From the NCBI GenBank assembly GCA_019683665.1, contig JADGIB010000079.1, forward strand, positions 1-12,260: a stretch of DNA of 12,260 nt, read 5' to 3'. The notes beneath the pieces are model-generated. The model searched no databases. It worked only from the letters and a program-made list of their open reading frames with translations, and was not told where the DNA came from. This document shows positions 7,543-12,260 of this stretch, in pieces. The position numbers and the translations under genes are program-made. Numbering within the stretch: position 1 is the stretch's first letter; the number at the start of each line of letters is the position of its first letter. The stretch is from Solirubrobacteraceae bacterium. Lineage in GTDB: Bacteria > Actinomycetota > Thermoleophilia > Solirubrobacterales > Solirubrobacteraceae.

Positions 7543-7554
7543 GTAGAACCGAAC
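7538..7554. promoter_or_regulatory. Degenerate copy of the 17-bp operator over the transporter-operon -35 box
   Basis: GTCAAG TAGAA CCGAAC has the same 6-5-6 layout as GTTCAG-N5-CTGAAC and matches 9 of the 12 arm bases. It is also flanked by C and G like the copy at 11131. It is a weaker match, supported mainly by its position on a promoter in the region divergent to a regulator gene. Confidence 0.4.
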
Positions 7555-7589
7555 GCCTCGCTGCAAATCAGTCGACTCCGGCGCCCTGT

Positions 7590-7606
7590 GTCAAGCTAGA
7601 CTCAAC
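7590..7606. promoter_or_regulatory. Degenerate copy of the 17-bp operator upstream of the XRE-cupin gene
   Basis: GTCAAG CTAGA CTCAAC keeps 9 of the 12 arm bases of GTTCAG-N5-CTGAAC and ends 27 bases before the regulator ATG. It covers TAGACT (7598-7603), the only -10-like hexamer I see for that gene; no good -35 accompanies it. A further GTCAA lies 22 bp away at 7612-7616. Autoregulation is inferred. Confidence 0.35.
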
Positions 7607-7633
7607 GATCTGTCAAACTCTCGGAGGCGCGGA

Positions 7634-8467
7634 ATGGGCGAGATGCGGCGACACGGAAGTAGGATGCGGGCAGTGCCGCTTGACGCCGCCGACAGCCAGC
7701 CGTCCGCCGCCGCGTCGGTCGACGTCTCGCGCCGGCTCCGCGAGGCCCGCGAGCGGTCGGGGCTGAGCCTGCGCCAGCTCGCGCGGCGCCTCGACATCTC
7801 GGCCAGCGCGCTGTCGCAGATCGAGACCGGCAAGTCGCGCCCGTCGGTGCGCACGCTCTACGCGCTCGTCTCCGAGCTCGGCCTGTCGCTCGACGAGCTG
7901 TTCGACCACGAGACGCCGGCGCGGCCCGCCCCCGCGGGCGGGACCGTCGTCACCCGCGGCGGCGGCCTGGGCGACGCCCCCGACTGGCTGGCGGCCGCCG
8001 GGGGCGGCGAGCCGGTCCAGCGGGCCGGCAGCCGCCCGCGCCTCGAGCTCGACTCCGGCGTCGTGTGGGAGCGCCTCACCGCCCACCACGATCCGATCAT
8101 CGAGTTCCTCCACGTCGTCTACGAGCCCGGCGGCGCGTCGAACGCGAAGGGCCAGCTCGTGCGCCACGCCGGGCGCGAGTACGGGATCGTGCTCAGCGGC
8201 GAGCTCGACGTGACCGTCGGCTTCGAGACCTACCGGCTCGGGCCGGGCGACTCGATCTCGTTCAGCTCCGACGAGCCGCACCTGCTCGCCAACAACGGCG
8301 ACGTCCCGGCGACCGGGATCTGGTTCGTCGTCGGGCGCCGCCAGAGCGACCCGCGCAACCCGGTGTTCGAGGAGACGGGCGTCCTCGAGGCCGCCGCGCC
8401 GCCCGCCGACGCCGCCGCGCCGTCCGCGGCGGCCGACGCGCCCGAGGCGGCCGCCCCTCCGGGCTGA
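7634..8467 (+). CDS. XRE-family transcriptional regulator with C-terminal cupin sensor domain (copy 1)
   Basis: The protein has 277 residues. A helix-turn-helix of the XRE/HTH_3 type occupies about 31-92 (LSLRQLARRLDISASALSQ, then IETGKSRPSVRTLYALVSEL). A linker (about 93-135) leads to a cupin_2 barrel (about 157-236) with RHAGREYG and DEPHLLAN, giving candidate ligand or metal residues H178, E182 and H216. The last ~30 residues are Ala/Pro repeats, low complexity. Family members bind operator DNA and sense small metabolites through the cupin. The ATG at 7634 has GGAGG (7623-7627) 6 bases before it. The gene is divergent to the SDR-transporter operon, the usual position for its local regulator, and ends 6 bp from the related regulator on the other strand. 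Confidence 0.92.
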   Translation: MGEMRRHGSRMRAVPLDAADSQPSAAASVDVSRRLREARERSGLSLRQLARRLDISASALSQIETGKSRPSVRTLYALVSELGLSLDELFDHETPARPAPAGGTVVTRGGGLGDAPDWLAAAGGGEPVQRAGSRPRLELDSGVVWERLTAHHDPIIEFLHVVYEPGGASNAKGQLVRHAGREYGIVLSGELDVTVGFETYRLGPGDSISFSSDEPHLLANNGDVPATGIWFVVGRRQSDPRNPVFEETGVLEAAAPPADAAAPSAAADAPEAAAPPG

Positions 8468-8473
8468 CCGCGG

Positions 8474-9121
8474 CTACTGGGCGAAGCCCTCGGTCCGCGG
8501 GTCCGACCCGTGGCGGCCGATGACGACCCACACCGAGGTGGCCGGCTCGTCGCCGCGGTTGGCGAGCCGGTGCGGCGTGGTCGAGTCGAACGACAGCGAG
8601 TCGCCCGGGCCGAGCTCGCGCGTCTCGAACCCGACGGTGACCTCGAGCCGGCCGCTGAGGATGAGCCCGTACTCGCGCCCGGCGTGGCGCATGAGCCGGC
8701 CGGGCGGGCTCGACGCGCCGCCGACGTCGTAGGTCACGTACAGGAAGTCGACGTCGGGGTCGGCGTCGGCGGTCAGGCGCTCCCAGCGCACGCCGGTGCT
8801 GAGGTCGAGCGCCTCGCGCTCGGACTCGCGCACGATGACGCGGCCGAGGCCCTGCTCGGCGCGGCCCCCGCCGCCGACGTCGTGGTCGAACAGGGCGTCG
8901 AGCGACATGCCCAGCTCGGTGACGATCGCGAACAGCGTGGCGACCGACGGGCGGGCGCGGCCGGTCTCGATCTGCGAGATCGCGCTCGGGGTGACGTCGA
9001 GGCGGCGGGCCAGCTCCCGGACCGAGATGCGCCGGCGCTCGCGCTCGGCCCGCAGCCGTCGGGGCAGCTCGTCGTCCATGACGCCGTGGCGCGACGCCTT
9101 CGCTGACCCCTCCGTCGCCAT
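8474..9121 (-). CDS. XRE-family transcriptional regulator with C-terminal cupin sensor domain (copy 2)
   Basis: The protein has 215 residues, with an HTH at about 19-80 (ISVRELARRLDVTPSAISQ, then IETGRARPSVATLFAIVTEL) and a cupin at about 120-205 (MRHAGREYGLILSG, then VTVGFETRELGPGDSLSF). It is a close paralogue of the 7634-8467 gene: 41 of 62 HTH positions agree by my hand count, and the cupin cores also match, but it lacks the Ala/Pro tail and most of the N-terminal extension. The ATG at 9121 is chosen because a TAAGAT hexamer lies 7 bases before it and no ribosome site exists; upstream in-frame codons would run into that promoter. An internal ATG at 9079 is possible. It follows the reductase gene by 10 bp, so it is probably also co-transcribed with the bicupin operon. 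Confidence 0.9.
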   Translation of the reverse strand: MATEGSAKASRHGVMDDELPRRLRAERERRRISVRELARRLDVTPSAISQIETGRARPSVATLFAIVTELGMSLDALFDHDVGGGGRAEQGLGRVIVRESEREALDLSTGVRWERLTADADPDVDFLYVTYDVGGASSPPGRLMRHAGREYGLILSGRLEVTVGFETRELGPGDSLSFDSTTPHRLANRGDEPATSVWVVIGRHGSDPRTEGFAQ

Positions 9122-9128
9122 CGGCGCG

Positions 9129-9134
9129 ATCTTA
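9129..9134 (-). promoter_or_regulatory. Possible -10 element giving a leaderless regulator transcript
   Basis: The minus strand reads TAAGAT, 7 bases before the ATG at 9121, so a transcript would begin at or near the start codon. There is no good -35 at 16-18 bases. The hexamer overlaps the TAA stop of the upstream reductase gene, so it may be only part of coding sequence. Confidence 0.35.
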
Positions 9135-10088
9135 TCCCCGGGCCCGGCACCCGCCCGGCGGCCGTCGTCGAGCGGCGCGCGGGACGCCGGCACCGGCCCG
9201 GCCGCGGGCCGGCACCGGGACGTCGGTCGGACGCCCGGCGCGGTGCTGGAGGTGCGGCAGCAGGGCGAGGAGGTCGAGCTCGCCGAGGCCCTCGTCGACG
9301 GCCTCGTCGACGAGCCGGCGCACGAGCTCGGTGACCGGGAGCGGGAGGTCGTCGCCGGCGGCGTCGACGGCCAGGGCGAGGTCCTTGGCCAGCAGGGCGG
9401 TCGTGAACGTCGGCGTGTAGTCGCGCCCGACGAGGGCGGCGGTCTTGTAGCCGATGAACGGGGAGGCGACGGCCGACCCGGCCATGACCTCGAGCATGTC
9501 GGTGCGCCGCAGCCCGTGCGCCTCGCCGAGCGTGATCGCCTCGGCCAGCAGCTGGGTCGTCCCGGCGATGATCGCGTTCAGGGCGAGCTTCATGATCCGC
9601 GCCTGCTCGCCGTCGCCGACGTGGAAGACCTTCGGCCCGATCGCGGCCAGGAGCGGGAGCGCGTCGTCGAAGGCGGCCCGGTCGCCGGAGACGATGATCC
9701 CGAGGTCGCCGGCGGTGACGGCCGACGGGTTGCCCGACACCGGCGCGCGCAGGTAGCGGACGCCGGCGGCCTCGGCGCGGGCGGCGACGCGCTCGGAGGC
9801 GGCGGCCGAGATCGTGCTCATCTCGACGAGGAGCGCGCCGGCCGGCGCGGCGGCGACGAGCTCGCCGCAGACGGCCTCCACGGCGGCGTCGTCGGCCAGG
9901 AGCGTGACGACCGGGCGGCCGCCCGCCCACGCGCCGGCGAGGTCGCCGACGACCTCGGCTCCGGCGTCGCCGAGGGCCCGGGCGGGACCGGGCGAGCGGT
10001 TCCACACCGCGACGCGGTGCCCCTGGTCGAGCAGGCGGCGGGCGAGCGCCCGGCCCATGCGGCCCAGGCCGGCGATCGCGACGTCCAT
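9132..10088 (-). CDS. 3-hydroxyisobutyrate dehydrogenase-family (beta-hydroxyacid) reductase
   Basis: The protein has 318 residues. Its N-terminal Rossmann domain shows GLGRMG (7-12) and, at the end of strand 2, Asn30-Arg31, which in this family favours NADP(H). APVSGNPSAVTAGDLG (115-130) is the substrate-binding region with Ser118. Catalytic Lys167 and Asn171 lie in MKLALN. The C-terminal helical domain (about 172-280) completes the usual ~290-residue enzyme; residues 283-318 form an Arg/Pro/Gly-rich tail that looks added. Relatives reduce or oxidise 3-hydroxyisobutyrate, tartronate semialdehyde, threonate and similar acids. Its ATG directly abuts the TAG of the bicupin gene, so the two are translationally linked. 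The exact hydroxyacid cannot be assigned. Confidence 0.9.
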   Translation of the reverse strand: MDVAIAGLGRMGRALARRLLDQGHRVAVWNRSPGPARALGDAGAEVVGDLAGAWAGGRPVVTLLADDAAVEAVCGELVAAAPAGALLVEMSTISAAASERVAARAEAAGVRYLRAPVSGNPSAVTAGDLGIIVSGDRAAFDDALPLLAAIGPKVFHVGDGEQARIMKLALNAIIAGTTQLLAEAITLGEAHGLRRTDMLEVMAGSAVASPFIGYKTAALVGRDYTPTFTTALLAKDLALAVDAAGDDLPLPVTELVRRLVDEAVDEGLGELDLLALLPHLQHRAGRPTDVPVPARGRAGAGVPRAARRRPPGGCRARG

Positions 10089-11036
10089 CTAGCCCCCTCC
10101 CTCCCCGGCGCGCCCGGCGGGCCGCCGCTCGGCCAGGTAGTCCCAGTCGCGGTTGAAGCGGTACGAGTGGGCGGCCGGCGGCAGCGGCGCCTGGGTCTCC
10201 AGCCAGCGCACGCGCCGGTCGCCGCGGTTGCAGAAGGCGTGGACGCAGCCGACGCCGGCCCAGGCGACGTCCCCGGGCCGCAGGACGTAGCGGCGGCCGT
10301 CGGCGACGAGCTCGACCTCGCCGTCGAGCACGTAGTAGCACTCCTCGAGCGGATGGTCGTGCGGCTGGTCGTGCGGCTGGGCGACCCCGCCCGGCTCGTA
10401 CTCGACCATGAACATGTTCGCCAGCTGCGCCCCGAGGCGCTGGTCGACGAGCATCTTCACGGCGATGCCGCTGTAGGCGAGCAGCGCGGTCGCCATGCTG
10501 GCCGAGACGGTCGGCGCGTCGACCGGGGCGCCGCGATTGAGGTCGTCGAGCTCCATCTGGCCCGGGCCGAGCCGGAAGAGCGTGCGGGTGCGCGGGTCGC
10601 GGACGTCGAGCGCGACGGCGTCGTCGGCGGGCGCGGTGCCGAGGAAGACCGTGTCGGGCGTGCCCTCGGCCCGCGGGTCTCGGGGCTGGGGCGCGGCCAT
10701 CTCGATCCAGCGGCAGGGCTCGTCGCCGGCGTTGCGCCAGGCGTGCTCGACTCCGACCGGGACGAGGCCGCAGTCGCCGGCCTCGAGGCGGACGGCGCGG
10801 CCGTCGACCGTGAGCTCGGCGCTGCCGGCGACGAGGTGGAAGCTCTCCTCGTAGGCGTGGACGTGCCCCTCGACCTCGCCGCCGGGCGCCAGCTCGCAGG
10901 TGGCGAAGCCGGCGTGGACGGAGCCCTCGCTGCCGTCGACGTGCGCGGCGCGGCGGAAGCCCCTCGAGTGCGCCTCGTAGCCGGCGGGGACGGCGAGCGC
11001 GCCCGGGTCGAAGCGCGTCACGTGGTGGCGAACCAT
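10089..11036 (-). CDS. Bicupin protein, (S)-ureidoglycine aminohydrolase (AllE)-like or related metalloenzyme
   Basis: The protein has 315 residues and two cupin barrels. The first (about 45-110) has HVHAYEE, giving H58, H60, E64 and later H98. The second (about 205-280) has PHDHPLEE, giving H226, H228, E232 and later H266. Both sets fit the HxH(x)3E...H metal site, so both barrels could bind metal. In AllE-type ureidoglycine aminohydrolases and many other bicupins it is mainly the C-terminal barrel that is catalytic. The layout resembles AllE, but other bicupins (dioxygenases, isomerases) are possible and no allantoin gene is adjacent. The ATG at 11036 has no ribosome site; a good promoter places the transcript start only a few bases upstream. 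It heads the operon with the reductase and regulator copy 2. Confidence 0.8.
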   Translation of the reverse strand: MVRHHVTRFDPGALAVPAGYEAHSRGFRRAAHVDGSEGSVHAGFATCELAPGGEVEGHVHAYEESFHLVAGSAELTVDGRAVRLEAGDCGLVPVGVEHAWRNAGDEPCRWIEMAAPQPRDPRAEGTPDTVFLGTAPADDAVALDVRDPRTRTLFRLGPGQMELDDLNRGAPVDAPTVSASMATALLAYSGIAVKMLVDQRLGAQLANMFMVEYEPGGVAQPHDQPHDHPLEECYYVLDGEVELVADGRRYVLRPGDVAWAGVGCVHAFCNRGDRRVRWLETQAPLPPAAHSYRFNRDWDYLAERRPAGRAGEGGG

Positions 11037-11037
11037 C

Positions 11038-11054
11038 GTTCAGTGATCCTACAC
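11038..11054. promoter_or_regulatory. Half-degenerate copy of the 17-bp operator over the bicupin promoter
   Basis: GTTCAG TGATC CTACAC has one perfect arm and an imperfect second arm (10 of 12 arm bases). It overlaps the TAGGAT -10 box and ends 2 bases before the bicupin ATG, a position where binding would block initiation. Confidence 0.5.
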
Positions 11055-11075
11055 ATCAGCTCGGGGGCCGGTCAA
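11046..11075 (-). promoter_or_regulatory. Promoter of the bicupin operon, nearly leaderless
   Basis: On the minus strand TTGACC (11075-11070) is followed after 18 bases by TAGGAT (11051-11046). The ATG at 11036 starts 10 bases after the -10, leaving a leader of only about 0-4 bases, consistent with the absence of a ribosome site. Confidence 0.65.
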
Positions 11076-11130
11076 GGACCGGGCCCCCGGCGGGCCGATC
11101 CCTGCTTGTGATAGGACCGGGTGCCACGGC

Positions 11131-11147
11131 GTTCAGCTGGCCTGAAC
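11131..11147. promoter_or_regulatory. Perfect 17-bp palindromic operator candidate, second exact copy
   Basis: GTTCAG CTGGC CTGAAC has arms identical to those at 1806-1822 and extends by one more pair (C11130/G11148). It lies 20 bases before the ATG of the decayed SDR gene, directly upstream of its ribosome site, and 95 bases upstream of the bicupin ATG, so it may serve both directions. Confidence 0.7.
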
Positions 11148-11166
11148 GAACGAGGAGGAGAGGCGG

Positions 11167-11330
11167 ATGGAGCTCGACCTGGCCGATCGCGCGTACCTCG
11201 TGACCGGCGGCTCGCGCGGGATCGGCCGCGAGGTCGCGGCGGCGCTCGCCGCCGAGGGCGCGACGGTGGCGATCTGCGGCCGCGACGGGGCGGCGTGCGA
11301 GGCGGCCAGCTCGCGGTCGTCTCCGCCTAG
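11167..11330 (+). pseudogene. SDR dehydrogenase remnant with internal deletion and frame change
   Basis: The ATG at 11167 follows an ideal AGGAGG site (11153-11158). About 45 residues of a classical SDR N-terminus follow, including TGGSRGIG and then CGRDGAACEA. After that the frame loses SDR character and becomes Ser/Arg/Pro-rich through to a stop at 11476-11478. In another frame, at the same junction (about 11295-11307), the DNA reads VRGGQLAVVSA then TAG at 11328-11330. This resembles the usual SDR C-terminus (VDGG plus a few residues; the sibling SDR here ends VDGGWTAQGWQA). I infer a deletion of roughly 190 codons joining head and tail out of frame, perhaps at the repeated GGCGGC. The intact promoter region suggests recent loss; an assembly error is possible. 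Confidence 0.65.
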
Positions 11331-11380
11331 CCCCGCCGCGACCCGCCCGGCTCCCCGCTCCGAGGCGCCCCGCTCCCGGA

Positions 11381-11425
11381 CGTGTGGCACCTGGCGTCGG
11401 AGGGGTCGATGCCAGGTGCCACACG
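11381..11425. terminator. Long perfect stem-loop, probable terminator after the SDR remnant
   Basis: CGTGTGGCACCTGGC (11381-11395) and its exact reverse complement (11411-11425) form a 15-bp stem. A G-T wobble and three more pairs (11396-11399 with 11407-11410) extend it to about 19 pairs with a 7-base loop. It lies 50 bases after the TAG at 11330 and before the hydratase promoter. There is no T-tract, which is common for terminators in high-GC actinobacteria. It could instead be one copy of a dispersed palindromic repeat. The rest of the 11331-11512 gap shows only the hydratase promoter. Confidence 0.55.
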
Positions 11426-11474
11426 CCCTCGTGCGCGCGCCGCGGCGCCCGCGCCCTCCCGAGCCGTCCGCGCC

Positions 11475-11502
11475 TTGACCGGTTCGCCGATCCACGTATA
11501 GC
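11475..11502 (+). promoter_or_regulatory. Promoter of the hydratase gene, nearly leaderless
   Basis: TTGACC (11475-11480), then 16 bases, then TATAGC (11497-11502). The hydratase ATG begins 11 bases after the end of the -10, and no ribosome site fits between, so the mRNA should start within a few bases of the start codon. Confidence 0.65.
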
Positions 11503-11512
11503 GTCGCTGCAC

Positions 11513-12214
11513 ATGAGCGTGTGGAACGATCCCCGCGTCGCCCGCGGAATGGAGCGCCAGCTCGAGGCCCGCGCCCGCCGCCTGGAGGCGGGCGAGCGGC
11601 CGCTGGGCTGGAAGGTCGCGTTCGGCTCGCCGCAGGCGATGGAGAACCTCGGGATCGAGGCGCCGCTGGTCGGCTTCCTCACCGACGCCGCCCGCGTCGA
11701 GGACGGGGCCGCCTGCTCGGTCGCCGGGTGGACGAACGGGGCGCTGGAGCCGGAGATCGCCGTGCACCTCGGCGCCGACCTCGAGGCCGGCGCCGACCGC
11801 GAGACGGCGGCCGCCGCGATCGCCGGGCTCGGGCCGGCGATCGAGCTCGCCGACCTCGACCTGCCGCTCGACGACCTCGAGGCCGTCGTCGCCGGCAACA
11901 TCTTCCAGCGCGGGGTCGTCCTCGGGCCGATGGACCCGGCCCGCGCCGGGGGCGACGGGACCGGGCTGTCGGCCGAGATCGAGCGCGACGGGGCGCCGGT
12001 CGCGCGCACCGGCCGCCCGCTCGACGTCGTCGGCGACCTCGTCGACGCGACCCGCCACGTCGCCGACTTCCTCGGGGCGTTCGGCGAGCGGCTGCGGGCC
12101 GGCGAGGTCATCATCACCGGCTCGGTCGTGCCGCTGATCCGGCTCGACGGCGGCGGCGCCTACGCCTACCGGCTCGAGCCGCTCGGCGGGCTGGCGGTCT
12201 CGATCGCGGCCTGA
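11513..12214 (+). CDS. 2-keto-4-pentenoate hydratase / fumarylacetoacetate hydrolase-fold enzyme (MhpD-like)
   Basis: The protein has 233 residues, somewhat shorter than typical MhpD (about 260-270), mainly at the N-terminus. Family marks are Lys34 in GWKVAFGS, the metal-binding pair in LEPEIAVH (E79, E81), a third acidic ligand E111 in AIELAD, and the ITGSVVPLIRL segment near 203-213. Relatives hydrate 2-hydroxypenta-2,4-dienoate in aromatic meta-cleavage pathways or decarboxylate 4-oxalocrotonate. No ring-cleavage dioxygenase or aldolase is in this window, so the actual substrate may differ. The ATG at 11513 lacks a ribosome site but has a good promoter immediately upstream. After the stop only 46 bases remain, with no recognisable gene. 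Confidence 0.88.
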   Translation: MSVWNDPRVARGMERQLEARARRLEAGERPLGWKVAFGSPQAMENLGIEAPLVGFLTDAARVEDGAACSVAGWTNGALEPEIAVHLGADLEAGADRETAAAAIAGLGPAIELADLDLPLDDLEAVVAGNIFQRGVVLGPMDPARAGGDGTGLSAEIERDGAPVARTGRPLDVVGDLVDATRHVADFLGAFGERLRAGEVIITGSVVPLIRLDGGGAYAYRLEPLGGLAVSIAA

Positions 12215-12260
12215 CCCGCCCCCGGCCGCGACCGCCCGGCGCCCCGGCCGGCCCCCGTGG

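Noticed and set aside
7565..7616. Additional minus-strand TTGACA boxes at 7594-7589 and 7616-7611 as -35 elements
   Set aside because: No convincing -10 lies 16-18 bases downstream of either; they are better explained as parts of the repeated GTCAA elements.
6543..9581. Single GTTCAG half-sites inside coding sequences (near 6543, 5346, 8274 and 9576)
   Set aside because: They lack the second arm at the right spacing and are expected by chance for a 6-mer.
8796..11111. A 771-codon open frame on the + strand opposite the reductase and bicupin genes
   Set aside because: No domain is recognisable, and the opposite strand carries two complete enzyme genes with intact motifs.
11384..11512. N-terminal extension of the hydratase to 11384
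   Set aside because: It would translate the stem-loop and the TTGACC/TATAGC promoter, and the extra residues resemble no family member.
12215..12260. GC-rich possible hairpin after the hydratase stop
   Set aside because: Only 46 bases remain and the pairing is short and typical of any 85% G+C stretch; a terminator cannot be supported.

Overview
The window is GC-rich throughout (well above 70% G+C by eye), uses GTG as well as ATG starts, and appears to carry several nearly leaderless transcripts. This points to a high-GC actinobacterium. A soil lineage such as Solirubrobacterales/Thermoleophilia is my guess from style only; no phylogenetic marker is present. The content looks like an accessory catabolic island: one importer, several oxidoreductases and cupins, and two related regulators. 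There is no rRNA, tRNA, CRISPR array, transposase or phage gene.

Left part (1-7456, all minus strand; transcription runs from high to low coordinates). An SDR dehydrogenase (6695-7456) is followed 2 bp later by a sugar-type ABC permease (5631-6692), a lipoprotein substrate-binding protein (4408-5601), and an unusual fusion of a double RbsA-like ATPase with a second RbsC-like permease (1851-4382). Next, behind its own candidate operator, comes an M24-family (creatinase/Xaa-Pro dipeptidase fold) hydrolase (505-1779). It overlaps by 4 bp the start of a TPP-dependent 2-oxoacid dehydrogenase E1 alpha subunit (up to 508), which runs off the window. The first ~73 bases are homopolymer runs that look like a bad contig end.

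Middle (7457-9121). A 177-bp divergent control region separates the transporter operon from an XRE-cupin regulator (7634-8467, +). That gene ends 6 bp from a second, closely related XRE-cupin regulator on the other strand (8474-9121, -).

Right part. The second regulator is the last gene of a tight minus-strand operon: bicupin (10089-11036), 3-hydroxyisobutyrate dehydrogenase-like reductase (9132-10088), regulator. Divergent to it lies a decayed SDR gene (11167-11330) with an apparent internal deletion, then a strong hairpin, then a leaderless MhpD-like hydratase (11513-12214, +).

The most interesting signal is a 17-bp palindrome, GTTCAG-N5-CTGAAC. It is present exactly in two intergenic regions (1806-1822 and 11131-11147), and related degenerate forms sit on promoters at 7538-7554, 7590-7606 and 11038-11054. 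This suggests that one or both XRE-cupin proteins control the whole island as a local regulon: import of a small, perhaps sugar- or amide-like substrate, hydrolysis by the M24 enzyme, redox steps by the SDR and the HIBADH-like enzyme, and oxidative decarboxylation by the E1 complex. The substrate cannot be read from the sequence.
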